Of a stretch of 14,747 nucleotides of DNA, positions 1 to 7,780 are shown piece after piece (within the stretch, counting starts at the first letter, position 1; each line of letters starts with the position of its first letter). The stretch is from JBPESN01 sp051710625 (GTDB lineage Bacteria; Pseudomonadota; Gammaproteobacteria; Enterobacterales; Enterobacteriaceae). The translations under genes were made by a program, and so were the position numbers. The stretch spans positions 1 to 14,747 of the forward strand of contig NZ_JBPESN010000059.1 in NCBI RefSeq assembly GCF_051710625.1. The letters are read 5' to 3'. The notes beneath the pieces are model-generated. The model was given only the letters and a program-made list of their open reading frames with translations, ran no database searches and had not been told where the DNA came from.

Positions 1-123
1 GCCCGCAAGACCGCAACTGTGCAAATGACACCCACACACCAGGGTGTAACAATAACACCAATCATCGTATTTTTATGGACCTCGGCGACGGCGTGCGGTC
101 AACTCCGCACGCCGACGATCGGT
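1..123. other. Non-coding region downstream of rpiA
   Basis: No credible gene is seen here. In E. coli and its relatives serA follows rpiA on this strand, so this stretch is probably the upstream region of serA, which would lie to the left of the window; that is inference. It contains a short dyad (ACACC..GGTGT around 38-49) and the hairpin listed separately. Confidence 0.4.
89..114 (-). terminator. Strong hairpin after rpiA, possible terminator without a U-tract
   Basis: CGGCGTGCGG (89-98) pairs perfectly with CCGCACGCCG (105-114) around a 6-base loop. It begins 10 bases past the rpiA stop on the minus strand. The minus-strand sequence beyond the stem has no immediate T-run, so it may be an mRNA-stabilising stem or a weak terminator rather than a classic intrinsic one. 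Confidence 0.45.
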
Positions 124-780
124 TTAGCTAATGATTTTGACGCCCTGCTCGCTGCCGATAAGCGCCACATCGGCGCCGCGACGCGCGAACAGGCCAACGG
201 TAACCACGCCTGGGATGTTGTTGATTTGCTCCTCAAGCGGCACCGCATCCATAATGGCCAGATTGTGGACATCCAGGATGATATTACCGTTGTCGGTCAC
301 CACGCCCTGGCGATAAACCGGCGAACCGCCCAGGCGAACCAATTCGCGAGCCACCCAGGTGCGAGCCATGGGGATCACCTCCACCGGAAGCGGAAAGGCG
401 CCGAGCACGTCCACCAGCTTGCTTGCATCGGCGATACAAACAAACTTACGCGCCACGGCGGCGACGATTTTTTCGCGGGTCAGCGCAGCCCCCCCGCCTT
501 TGATCATTTGCATGCTGCCGTTAATCTCATCGGCGCCATCGACGTAAATATCCAGAGAATCCACCTCATTCAGGTCGAATAACGGAATGCCCAGGCTTTG
601 CAATTTGGCAGACGATGCCTCGGAGCTGGATACCGCCCCGTCGATTTGGTGCCTGACGGAGGCCAGCGCGTCGATGAAATGCGCCGCGGTAGAGCCGGTC
701 CCCACGCCCAAAATCGCACCGGGCCGGACATATTTCAGCGCGACCCAGGCCGCCGCTTTTTTCAGTTCATCCTGCGTCAT
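124..780 (-). CDS. rpiA: Ribose-5-phosphate isomerase A
   Basis: RpiA interconverts ribose 5-phosphate and ribulose 5-phosphate in the cytosolic non-oxidative pentose-phosphate pathway. The 218-residue product matches the family length (E. coli has 219) and aligns end to end from memory. The phosphate-binding VGTGST lies near residues 26-31, DGADE at 81-85, KGGG at 94-97 and the catalytic glutamate in TREK at 103, so the active site is complete. The frame stays open upstream to about position 900, but I chose the ATG at 780 because the protein then starts MTQDELKK exactly like E. coli and an AAAGAGA ribosome site lies just before it. It is divergent from the argP remnant across about 184 bp. 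In E. coli serA follows downstream. No lesion is seen. Confidence 0.97.
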   Translation of the reverse strand: MTQDELKKAAAWVALKYVRPGAILGVGTGSTAAHFIDALASVRHQIDGAVSSSEASSAKLQSLGIPLFDLNEVDSLDIYVDGADEINGSMQMIKGGGAALTREKIVAAVARKFVCIADASKLVDVLGAFPLPVEVIPMARTWVARELVRLGGSPVYRQGVVTDNGNIILDVHNLAIMDAVPLEEQINNIPGVVTVGLFARRGADVALIGSEQGVKIIS

Positions 781-964
781 GGTCTCTTTTTGCCCGTATG
801 CAATTCCGTGTGGGCGCCAGTATAAATCAATCTTCGCGGCAACGACGTGAAGATTACCACAACCTCGGCCGCACGAGGCCGTGAGTCGAGCGCGAGACAT
901 TGCGCACGCAATTGTGTAAAACTATGGCATAGTGCAGGGATATCATGCTGACAGGGGAAGATGA

Positions 965-1849
965 ATGAAACACCCAAATTATCGGACGCTTCAGGCGTTT
1001 GACGCCGTAATACGTGAGCGCGGTTTTGAACGTGCCGCGCAGAAATTGTGTATTACCCAGTCGGCCGCGTCGCAGCACATTAAACAGCTGGAAAACTTGT
1101 TTGGCCAGCAGCGGGTGGTGCGCACGATCCCTCCCACGCCCTACTGAGCAGGGACATAAATTACTGGCGTTGCTGCATCAGGTGGAATTGCTGGAAGAGG
1201 AGTGGCCGGGCAAGGATACCGGCAGCGATACCCCTTTGCTGCTGTCGCTGTCGGTTAACGCCGACAGTCTTACGGCCTGTCTACTGCCGGTGCTTAAATC
1301 GGTGCTGAACGATTCGCCGACCTGATTAAATCTACAGGTAGAAGACGAAACCTGTACCCAGGAACGCCTGCGTCGCGGCGAAGTGGTAGGCTCAGTATTC
1401 AACCCCAGCCGCTCCCGAGCTGCCTGGTGGACCGACTAAGCGCGCTCGATTATTTGCTCGTTGCGTCGCCGTCGATCGCGGCCCGTTACTTCCCCAATGG
1501 CGTCAGCCGCAGCGCCTTACTCAAAGCGCCCGCTGTGGCGTTTGATCATCTCGACGATATGCACCAGTCCTTCTTGCAGCAAAACTTTGATCTCTCTCCC
1601 GGCAGCGTCCTGTGCTATATCGTTAATTCCTCGGAGGCCTTTGTGCAGCTGGCACGACAGGGCACCACCTGCTGTATGATCTCGCATTTGCAAATCGAAC
1701 GCGAGCTGGAGCAGCGCGAGCTTATCGATTTGACGCCGGGTTTGTATCAGCGCCGCATGCTGTACTGGCACCGTTTTGCGCCGGAAAGCCGTATGATGCG
1801 TAAAGTGACAGACACCTTGCTGGACCATGGTCATCAGGCCCAGCGTCAG
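965..1849 (+). pseudogene. argP: Broken argP (iciA), LysR-type regulator of lysine/arginine export
   Basis: ArgP is a LysR-family activator that, with arginine, switches on the exporter gene argO. The remnant reads MKHPNYRTLQAFDAVIRERG at 965, keeps the helix-turn-helix, and its last third (FDHLDDMHQSFLQQNFDL, LARQGTTCCM, RRMLYWHRFAPESRMMRK) is nearly identical to E. coli ArgP. Four lesions are visible. An extra A at 1136 shifts the frame after IPP, and deleting it restores RPTEQG. A TGA at 1323-1325 replaces the arginine of SPIRLNLQ. About four bases are missing near 1392, between GEVVG and SIQ. The natural stop is lost near 1850, so the last frame runs on to 2065. The recognition helix also has changes (SAASQHIK where E. 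coli has SAVSQRIK). It lies next to rpiA as in Yersinia-type genomes. Function is certainly lost. Confidence 0.95.
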
Positions 1850-2099
1850 GCGGCCTGTGCGCTGTGGGGGCCATCGCGCCCGGTCCCGGTCAGCCGTGTA
1901 CTCCGCCATGCGCGCGCCGCGTGCGGCGGTACGATAAAGGCCCTCCTGCCGTGCTCAACGCCTGCAGGGCCGGCGCGGTTAGCCCTTCTCCGGCGTGTTG
2001 CACTGCGGGCGGGCGCAGTTAACCACTTTCCACCGTGCCGAACTGCGATCGAGCGGGCGAGATGAACAACCACGCTACGCCGACCCTGATGCGGTGAGA
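1850..2099. other. Non-coding remnant between convergent argP and yggE
   Basis: A GC-rich stretch of 250 bp lying between the 3' ends of two convergent pseudogenes. The tail of the argP reading frame runs through it only because the stop was lost. I see no gene, no convincing terminator and no repeat. Confidence 0.5.
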
Positions 2100-2826
2100 T
2101 TAGGGCTGCGGCTTCATTTCAAACACGACGTCCACCTGATCGTCGAAGTGAATCGATTGCTGGGCATAGGTTTGATCGGCATCGACCTGGGCGGAGGCGC
2201 TGGTGGCTTTGAACATCCGCACCACCGTCATCGGCTGGTAGTTGGCGACATGATAGCAAATGCGGTATACCGGCCCCAGCGAAGCGTGGAAGCCTTCCGC
2301 CAGCGCCCGCCCCTGCGCCGTAGCGTCATCAATCGCCTTCTAACGGGCCTGAGCGCGATATTGCTCGGGATTAGCTACGCCCAGATCCACCGAGCGGATT
2401 TTATTCAAGCCCGCCTTTAGCGCGCCGTCCAGCAATTCATTGAGCTTATCCAGCTGATGCAGGGTCACCTGCACCTTGCGCACCGCTTTATAGCCTTTCA
2501 GCACTGACTCGCCGGTTTTAAGATAATCGTATTCCGGCTGAGTACGTAAATTGGCGGCATTGATATCTTTACTGGCGATGCTGTCCTTCTTGGGGAAGTC
2601 GAAATATTGCGCAACGCGGTCAGCGGCCTGCTTTATTAGCATCCGCCGCATCTTTGGACGAAATGGACACCTCAATAGACGGCGTGGCAATATTCGGCGT
2701 CGCATTGACGGAGGGTGTCCCCGAGGCGACAACATGCGGTCCCTGCGGCAATTCGGCCGCCAAAGCCGGCATGATATGGGCTCCCAGTTCTACGATGGCG
2801 GTCAACACCAGTGCTTTTACCTTCAC
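2100..2826 (-). pseudogene. yggE: Broken yggE, periplasmic SIMPL-domain protein
   Basis: YggE is a secreted DUF541/SIMPL-domain protein linked in E. coli to oxidative-stress tolerance. The GTG at 2826, preceded by GGGAGGA, opens a signal-peptide-like segment and then AELPQGPHVVASGTPSVNA and IEVSISSKDAADANK. A frameshift near 2633-2637 ends that frame. In the next frame KQAADRVAQYFDF, NLRTQPEYDYL and LDKLNELLDGALKAGLNKIR continue the family, until an amber codon at 2340-2342 replaces a lysine (AAG to TAG). Past it the same frame resumes with KAID, GFHASLGPVY, YHVANYQPM and IHFDDQVDVVFEMKPQP and ends at a natural TAA at 2100. Full extent would be about 241 residues against 246 in E. coli. Only two lesions separate it from a whole gene, so inactivation looks recent. 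The signal peptide carries charged residues in its core. Confidence 0.94.
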
Positions 2827-2932
2827 GCTTCCTCCCGGGGAATATGACTTGCTGAATGTGTAACGTAACCAAGTATATCATCCCCCTTTTCCCTCGAGGG
2901 ACAACGTTATTTGCAGTTTTTTACCATTACGT

Positions 2933-3429
2933 TTATACCAGTTGCCAGCCTATCCTGTTGCCGATGATCAAAACTATAGGATAAGTTCTGAATAGCGTCG
3001 ATGCGGCACGGATTGCTTAAAAAGCAATCAGCAGCCTGAACATCCACTAACCCGTAAAACCAGACCAGTGAAGCGCTGATATGGTGCCGCCGGCAAACCA
3101 GCCGCGATCCGCAGGCGCCAATTGGCCGGCGTCGCTGCCGAGTATCACCACCGTGTCCGGGTAGACATGAAGATTGGCCAGGTCACCGCGAGAATGGTCA
3201 ATAGCATTCTACGTCGGCTACTGCCGGCGGTTGCCCGCTTATCGCCCTGCGTCACTGCGCCGCCGAACACCCCCGCGCAGATAAGCAACAGATCGCTGAT
3301 GAAACACAGCGTCGCGGCCAGCAAAAAATATTGCCGTTGTATCCCCTGATTCATCACCATCACGTTCTGCGGCCCGATAGGCACAATCAAGGCCATGCCG
3401 AGAAAAAATCCTTGATGAACAAACGTCAC
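2933..3429 (-). pseudogene. argO: Decayed argO (yggA), LysE-family arginine exporter
   Basis: ArgO is an inner-membrane LysE-family exporter of arginine and canavanine. From a GTG at 3429 the frame gives VHQGFFLGMALIVPIGPQNV, VMNQGIQRQY and ISDLLLICAGVFGG, matching the first transmembrane segments of E. coli ArgO. The next roughly 55 residues are missing and replaced by unrelated sequence. Homology resumes with LLTILAVTW. A frameshift follows, after which another frame gives NLHVYPDTVVILGS, AGQLAP and WFAGGTISA, and a further shift gives SASLVWFYGL. The original is about 211 residues; under 170 codons remain, in at least three frames. The 3' limit is uncertain. It sits between yggE and mscS as in E. 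coli. It is more degraded than yggE, and its activator argP is also broken. Confidence 0.92.
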
Positions 3430-3773
3430 ATATGCCGCCCTGCTGGTTGCCTGTTGAGGCGGGCAGTTTACCGGCCGTTCGGTGGCGGTTGAAGTGGAGT
3501 GATCTTATCCCCGATAAGCGGCATTAATGTATGCCCCCGCGCCGGAGGGGCGCGGGCAAGGGGAAATGATAATTTGGCGTGCGACGGTGCGCAATGAGAC
3601 CCAGGCCGCTCAGGAAAACGGTTCAGGTGCCTTGCGCAGCGCCCACAGGCTGACGGGACGCAGGTATCAGGGATGGGAAATACCGCGTCGCCGGGCATTT
3701 ACCGTTGCCAGGCGACGACATGCGGCCCCACCCTAACCTGTCTTGGCGGCGCACAGCACCCTCTAGCGCCGGC
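3430..3773. other. Gene-free spacer between argO remnant and mscS
   Basis: A 344-bp gap with no convincing gene on either strand. It should have held the argO promoter with its ArgP site, but I cannot recognise one. Its only clear structure is a perfect 8-bp GC stem, CCCGCGCC (3536-3543) with GGCGCGGG (3549-3556) around a 5-base loop. No T-run follows on either strand, so I do not call it a terminator. Confidence 0.5.
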
Positions 3774-4745
3774 TTAGGCGACTGCCTTGCCGGTATCCGC
3801 GTCGGGCTGCGATTGCACCTGCTGGCTCTCTTCCTCGGCACGGGCGGCGTCCGATGAGGTCGCGGCGCTGGCCGTTTGCTGCTCCTGCTCAGCCCGCGCT
3901 TTCGGCGTACGATAGAGATGCACATCCATCTGCGGATAGGGAATACCGATCTGATGCTCATCCAGCGCAACCTTGGCTTTTTCCAGCAGGTCGAAAGTGG
4001 CGTTTTGCTGATCGCGGCGCGGAACCCAGGCTCGCACCATGAAATCCATCGAGGACGGGCCAAGTGCATTTAACCGCACGGTCAGGCCCATATCCTGAAT
4101 CACGCGGTTATCGGCGACCAGAATATCGGTAATCAGCTTCTTCACGACATTGATATCGGCATCATAGCTGACACTGATAATGGTATCGATTAACCGGTTC
4201 GGCTCTTGGGAGAAGTTGGTAATATTGCCGGAAAGGATTTTGCTATTGGGCATCACCACAATCTTGCCGTCATAGGTTTTCAGCGTGGTGGAGAAGATCT
4301 GCACCACCAACACCGTACCCGAAGTGCCAGAAAAATTCACATAGTCGCCGGCGTGGAAATGGCGGAAGGTCACCAGCAGCACCCCTGCCGCAAAGTTGGA
4401 CAAGGACCCCTGCAGGGCCAGACCGATAGCCAAACCGGCGGCACCGATAACGGTGATAACCGAGGCGGTTTGTACGCCTATCCGGTTCAGGGCGGCGATA
4501 AGGGTGAAAATCACGATGCCGTAGCGCAAAATCGCCGAGACGAAATCGGCGACCGTGGCGTCGATGTGGCGCGCCTTCATCATCCGATTCAGTGTACGGG
4601 CGACGATCCGCGAGATAAGCAAACCGCTAAACAGGATAATAATCGCGGCGACGATATTGACCGCGTAATGGATCAGTAACTCTTGGTTATTAACCAGCCA
4701 GTTGCTGGCATGATTGATTTTATCAACAACGTTTATATCTTCCAT
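3774..4745 (-). CDS. mscS: Small-conductance mechanosensitive channel MscS
   Basis: MscS is an inner-membrane heptameric channel that opens under tension and releases solutes on hypo-osmotic shock. The 323-residue product starts MEDINVVDKINHA as in E. coli (ATG at 4745). Three membrane segments are visible near residues 25-50, 65-90 and 93-127. The pore helix GAAGLAIGLALQGSLSNFAA (101-120) keeps the gate leucines 105 and 109 and the hinge glycine 113. The cytosolic beta domain carries MPNSKILSGNITNFSQEPNR. The PYPQMDV motif near 269-275 marks the usual end of the fold. E. coli MscS has 286 residues; here roughly 40 extra residues rich in A, E, Q and S follow it. FRPFRAG of E. coli reads FRHFHAG here. 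It lies downstream of fbaA beyond a terminator, so it is probably transcribed on its own. I judge it intact and functional. Confidence 0.95.
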   Translation of the reverse strand: MEDINVVDKINHASNWLVNNQELLIHYAVNIVAAIIILFSGLLISRIVARTLNRMMKARHIDATVADFVSAILRYGIVIFTLIAALNRIGVQTASVITVIGAAGLAIGLALQGSLSNFAAGVLLVTFRHFHAGDYVNFSGTSGTVLVVQIFSTTLKTYDGKIVVMPNSKILSGNITNFSQEPNRLIDTIISVSYDADINVVKKLITDILVADNRVIQDMGLTVRLNALGPSSMDFMVRAWVPRRDQQNATFDLLEKAKVALDEHQIGIPYPQMDVHLYRTPKARAEQEQQTASAATSSDAARAEEESQQVQSQPDADTGKAVA

Positions 4746-4813
4746 TTAGGTTTCCCGCTCTGGTGTATTTCAAAGCCCCCTCGGCCTGACGCCGATGACA
4801 AGACAGTATTAAG

Positions 4814-4841
4814 CCTATACCACAACGACCTATCGTGCCAA
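4814..4841 (-). promoter_or_regulatory. Candidate mscS promoter
   Basis: On the minus strand TTGGCA (4836-4841) is followed after 16 bases by TATAGG (4814-4819), about 70 bases upstream of the mscS start. The match to a sigma-70 promoter is fair, with 5/6 at -35 and 4/6 at -10. E. coli mscS is induced by RpoS, and a sigma-S promoter may look different. This is inference from sequence alone. Confidence 0.3.
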
Positions 4842-4852
4842 TGGCATTGGCA
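4836..4852. repeat. 17-bp palindrome overlapping the candidate mscS -35
   Basis: TGCCAATG-G-CATTGGCA has two perfect 8-base arms around one central base. Its position over the putative -35 box suggests an operator. I do not recognise the cognate regulator. Confidence 0.45.
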
Positions 4853-4952
4853 AAACGGGTGCGATGTTTCATGGGGTTAATAAAGCCTGCGGCCCTTGTC
4901 ATCTCTGAGCGTTGCCCGCCACGATAGGGCGTCAGCTCCCGGCTCAGACCAC

Positions 4953-5003
4953 AAAAAAACCGCGCCATCCAGAGGAGAGACGACTTTCCGGTGGATAGCG
5001 CGG
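4953..5003 (-). terminator. Intrinsic terminator of the pgk-fbaA unit
   Basis: On the minus strand CCGCGCTATCC (5003-4993) pairs with GGATGGCGCGG (4970-4960), 11 bp with one mismatch, and is followed at once by seven T residues (4959-4953). The 22-base loop contains a small inner pairing. It begins 83 bases past the fbaA stop and separates fbaA from mscS. Confidence 0.85.
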
Positions 5004-5045
5004 TGGTTAACGTCCGACGTGCATCACGGCGGGAGAGAACACATG

Positions 5046-5076
5046 CCCCACACCGCGCTGCCCGCGTGGTGTGGGG
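5046..5076 (-). other. Strong hairpin just after fbaA
   Basis: CCCCACACC (5046-5054) pairs with GGTGTGGGG (5068-5076), with a further GCG/CGC pairing inside across a two-base bulge. It starts 10 bases past the fbaA stop. With no T-run it is more likely a 3'-end stabilising or pausing stem, placed before the true terminator. Confidence 0.6.
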
Positions 5077-5085
5077 GCCACTCAG

Positions 5086-6162
5086 TTACAGTACGTCGAT
5101 AGCGTTCAGTTCTTTAAAGGCCAGCTCCAGGCGCGTCGCCATGGAGGCTTGACCGGCGCGGATCCACACACGCGGGTCGTAGAACTTCTTGTTGGGTTTA
5201 TCGGCGCCTTCCGGGTTGCCCAGCTGTGCCTGCAGGTAACCTTCGTTCTTCTGATAATACTTCAGAATCCCTTCCCAGGTGGCCCACTGAGTATCGGTAT
5301 CGATATTCATTTTAACCACGCCGTAGCTGACGGCTTCCTTGATTTCTTCCGGCGTAGAGCCTGAACCGCCGTGGAAGACCAGATTTAGAGATTTGGCCGG
5401 CAAACCAAATTTTTCCGACACGTATTTCTGCGAATTATCCAGAATTTTTGGCGTCAGCTGGACGTTACCGGGCTTGTAAACGCCATGAACGTTGCCGAAC
5501 GCGGCCGCAATGGTGAAATGCGGGCTGATGGCATGCAGTTTTTCATAGGCATAGGCGACATCTTCCGGCTGGGTGTACAGCGCGGAGTTATCCAGATGGC
5601 TGTTGTCCACGCCGTCTTCTTTGCCGCCGGTGCAGCCCAGCTCGATTTCCAGCGTCATATCCAGCTTGGCCATGCGCGTCAGATATTTCGCGCTGATTTC
5701 GATGTTCTCTTCCAGCGACTCTTCGGACAGGTCGATCATATGGGATGAGAACAGCGGTTTGCCGGTGGCGGCATAGTGTTTCTCGCCCGCGTCCAGCAGT
5801 CCGTCAAGCCACGGCAGCAGCTTTTTGGCGCAATGGTCGGTATGCAGAATAACGGGAATGCCGTAGTGTTCGGCCATATGATGCACATGCAGCGCGCCGG
5901 ACACCGCGCCCAGGACAACCGCAGTCTGGCCTGCGGCTTTCAAGCCTTTGCCCGCGATAAAGGCAGCACCGCTGTTGGAAAACTGCACAATGATCGGCGC
6001 GCGCACCTTGGCGGCCGCTTCCAGCGCGGCGTTAATGGAATCGGTGCCTATACAGTTGACGGCGGGGAGGGCAAAGTTGTTTTCTTTCGCGATAGCGAAC
6101 ACTTTCTGAACGTCATCACCGGTGATGACACCTAGTTTAACAAAATCTAAAATCTTAGACAT
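5086..6162 (-). CDS. fbaA: Class II fructose-bisphosphate aldolase
   Basis: FbaA reversibly cleaves fructose 1,6-bisphosphate to dihydroxyacetone phosphate and glyceraldehyde 3-phosphate in glycolysis and gluconeogenesis, using zinc. The 358-residue product is collinear with E. coli FbaA (359), with one residue fewer near GKGLKAAGQT. The zinc ligands and catalytic residues are present: D109 and H110 in HTDHC, E174 region in LEIELG, H226 in FGNVHG and H264 in FHGGSGST. Substrate-binding NIDTDTQWATW follows. The frame is open a further nine codons upstream, but the ATG at 6162 gives the family start MSKILDF with AGGA upstream. It follows pgk by 112 bp in the same direction, as in E. coli, and has its own terminator. 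Intact. Confidence 0.98.
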   Translation of the reverse strand: MSKILDFVKLGVITGDDVQKVFAIAKENNFALPAVNCIGTDSINAALEAAAKVRAPIIVQFSNSGAAFIAGKGLKAAGQTAVVLGAVSGALHVHHMAEHYGIPVILHTDHCAKKLLPWLDGLLDAGEKHYAATGKPLFSSHMIDLSEESLEENIEISAKYLTRMAKLDMTLEIELGCTGGKEDGVDNSHLDNSALYTQPEDVAYAYEKLHAISPHFTIAAAFGNVHGVYKPGNVQLTPKILDNSQKYVSEKFGLPAKSLNLVFHGGSGSTPEEIKEAVSYGVVKMNIDTDTQWATWEGILKYYQKNEGYLQAQLGNPEGADKPNKKFYDPRVWIRAGQASMATRLELAFKELNAIDVL

Positions 6163-6274
6163 ATTACTTTGTCCTGTTTTGTAGGCCATTAAAAGGGGTG
6201 ACTTCTCACCGCGGCCGAGCCTGTGTATCAGCCGCGGCGACGGCGAACGCCGGTGGCGTCCGCCCGCTCAATAC
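6163..6274 (-). other. Hairpin-rich pgk-fbaA spacer
   Basis: This 112-bp gap contains a CCGCGGC/GCCGCGG stem (about 6211-6239) and a smaller GGTGA-GAAG-TCACC stem on the minus strand, followed by CCCCTTTTAA. Such stems between pgk and fbaA could be processing sites or a leaky terminator that sets the relative level of the two mRNAs. In E. coli this intercistronic region is known to be processed. The role here is inference. Confidence 0.4.
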
Positions 6275-7438
6275 TTATTGTTTCGCGCGTTCTTCAAGCA
6301 TGAGCACCGCGGGAAGTTTCTTGCCTTCGATAAATTCAAGGAAAGCGCCGCCGCCAGTGGAAATATAGGAGATTTGATCGGCAATGCCAAACAGGTCGAT
6401 GGCCGCCAGGGTATCCCCGCCGCCGGCGATAGAGAATGCCGCGCTATCGCCGATAGCGCGGGCTACCACCTCGGTGCCTTTACGGAAATTGACGAACTCG
6501 AACACGCCGACCGGACCATTCCACAAAATGGTTTTGGCGTTTTTCAGAATTTCCGCCAGGCGGGCGGCGGAAACATCGCCTAAATCCAGAATCTGTTCAT
6601 TGTCTTGAATTTCGCTGGCGGATTTCAAGGTTGCGGTCGCGGTTTCAGAAAATTCGGTAGCGACGCGAACATCGGTCGGTACGGGAATATCGCTGTTTTC
6701 CAGCAGGCGTTTGGCTTCCGGGATCAGGTCAGCTTCATAGAGCGATTTACCGACGTTATGCCCCTGCGCCGCAACGAAGGTGTTGGCGATGCCGCCGCCA
6801 ACTATGAGCTGATCGGCAATTTTCGATAGCGAATCCAATACGGTCAGCTTGGTGGAGACTTTTGAACCGCCAACGATGGCCACCATCGGCCGGGCCGGGT
6901 TATCAAGCGCTTTGCCCAGCGCTTCCAGCTCATTGAATAGCAGCGGGCCGGCGCAGGCGACGGCCGCGAATTTACCTACGCCGTGGGTGGAGGACTGGGC
7001 GCGGTGGGCGGTACCAAAGGCATCCATCACGAACACGTCGCACAGCTCGGCATATTTCTTCGCCAGGGCTTCGTCATCTTTCTTTTCGCCCTTGTTGAAA
7101 CGCGTGTTTTCCAGCACGACCAGTTCGCCCTCGGCGACATCCACGCCATCAAGGTAATCTTTGGCCAGACGCACCGGCGCGGAGAGTTTATCTTTGAGAT
7201 AATCCACCACCGGCTGCAGAGAAAACTCGGCGTTGTATTCCCCTTCCGTCGGGCGTCCGAGATGGGAGGTCACCATGACGCGCGCGCCCTGTTTCAGTGC
7301 GGCTTCGATAGTAGGTAGAGCGGCGCGGATACGCGCATCGGACGTCACTTTCCCGTCTTTAACCGGCACGTTCAGATCGGAACGGATAAATACACGTTTA
7401 CCAGCCAGATCCAGATCGGTCATCTTAATTACAGCCAT
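6275..7438 (-). CDS. pgk: Phosphoglycerate kinase
   Basis: Pgk transfers phosphate between 1,3-bisphosphoglycerate and ADP in glycolysis. The product is 387 residues, exactly the E. coli length, and nearly identical throughout. Visible motifs are RSDLNVPVKDGKV (substrate binding) near residue 19, SHLGRPTEGEYN near 60, VVLENTRFNKGEKKDDE, MDAFGTAHRAQSSTHG, VAIVGGSKVSTK, and the nucleotide-binding AGGGDTLAA (338-346) and STGGGA (360-365). The ATG at 7438 has AGAGGG about 9 bases upstream. In E. coli epd precedes pgk in the same transcript; here it is absent, so pgk is the first gene of the unit. A Cra-type operator lies about 340 bases upstream. Intact. Confidence 0.98.
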   Translation of the reverse strand: MAVIKMTDLDLAGKRVFIRSDLNVPVKDGKVTSDARIRAALPTIEAALKQGARVMVTSHLGRPTEGEYNAEFSLQPVVDYLKDKLSAPVRLAKDYLDGVDVAEGELVVLENTRFNKGEKKDDEALAKKYAELCDVFVMDAFGTAHRAQSSTHGVGKFAAVACAGPLLFNELEALGKALDNPARPMVAIVGGSKVSTKLTVLDSLSKIADQLIVGGGIANTFVAAQGHNVGKSLYEADLIPEAKRLLENSDIPVPTDVRVATEFSETATATLKSASEIQDNEQILDLGDVSAARLAEILKNAKTILWNGPVGVFEFVNFRKGTEVVARAIGDSAAFSIAGGGDTLAAIDLFGIADQISYISTGGGAFLEFIEGKKLPAVLMLEERAKQ

Positions 7439-7780
7439 GGTGAACCCTCTTGTTTGATGCTTGCTAAATTGTCTGAGCGGCGGGGAATGGCTTTCTCACA
7501 CCGGACCAATAGTCACTTGCGGCCCCGTCTATTCAATACTAATGGGCCAGGCCTGATTCTTTGACATATTAAACGCTTAAACGTTGTCCTATGCCCGCTC
7601 ACCGCGGCGGGCGACCTGCCTGCGACGCGCAAAGCATGTCAGTATGACTAATAATTCTCTGTTATCAACTATAATCACGAAATAACGCCTGTGCCCGCTT
7701 TTGTCATCCGCTCGGGGAGTAAGACTGCACGCAACATCACTTGCCGGGGTCCCGTCCGCCGCGATCGCCAAGCTGATGAC

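Noticed and set aside
781..900. N-terminal extension of RpiA by 40 residues to a start at 900
   Set aside because: The extension has no family similarity, and MTQDELKK with its own ribosome site at 780 matches the known start.
1850..2065. C-terminal extension of the last argP fragment, read as a novel domain
   Set aside because: It is low-complexity and arginine-rich, and arises because the ArgP stop codon was lost; nothing in it resembles a protein domain.
3536..3556. GC hairpin as a terminator for mscS or argO
   Set aside because: No T-run follows on either strand, and it lies far from both gene ends.
4206..4679. Long plus-strand open frame opposite mscS
   Set aside because: It is antisense to a clearly functional gene, and its residues reflect the complementary codon pattern of mscS.
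7589..7771. Minus-strand 60-residue open frame upstream of pgk
   Set aside because: No ribosome site and no resemblance to Epd or any family I know; it lies inside the probable pgk leader.
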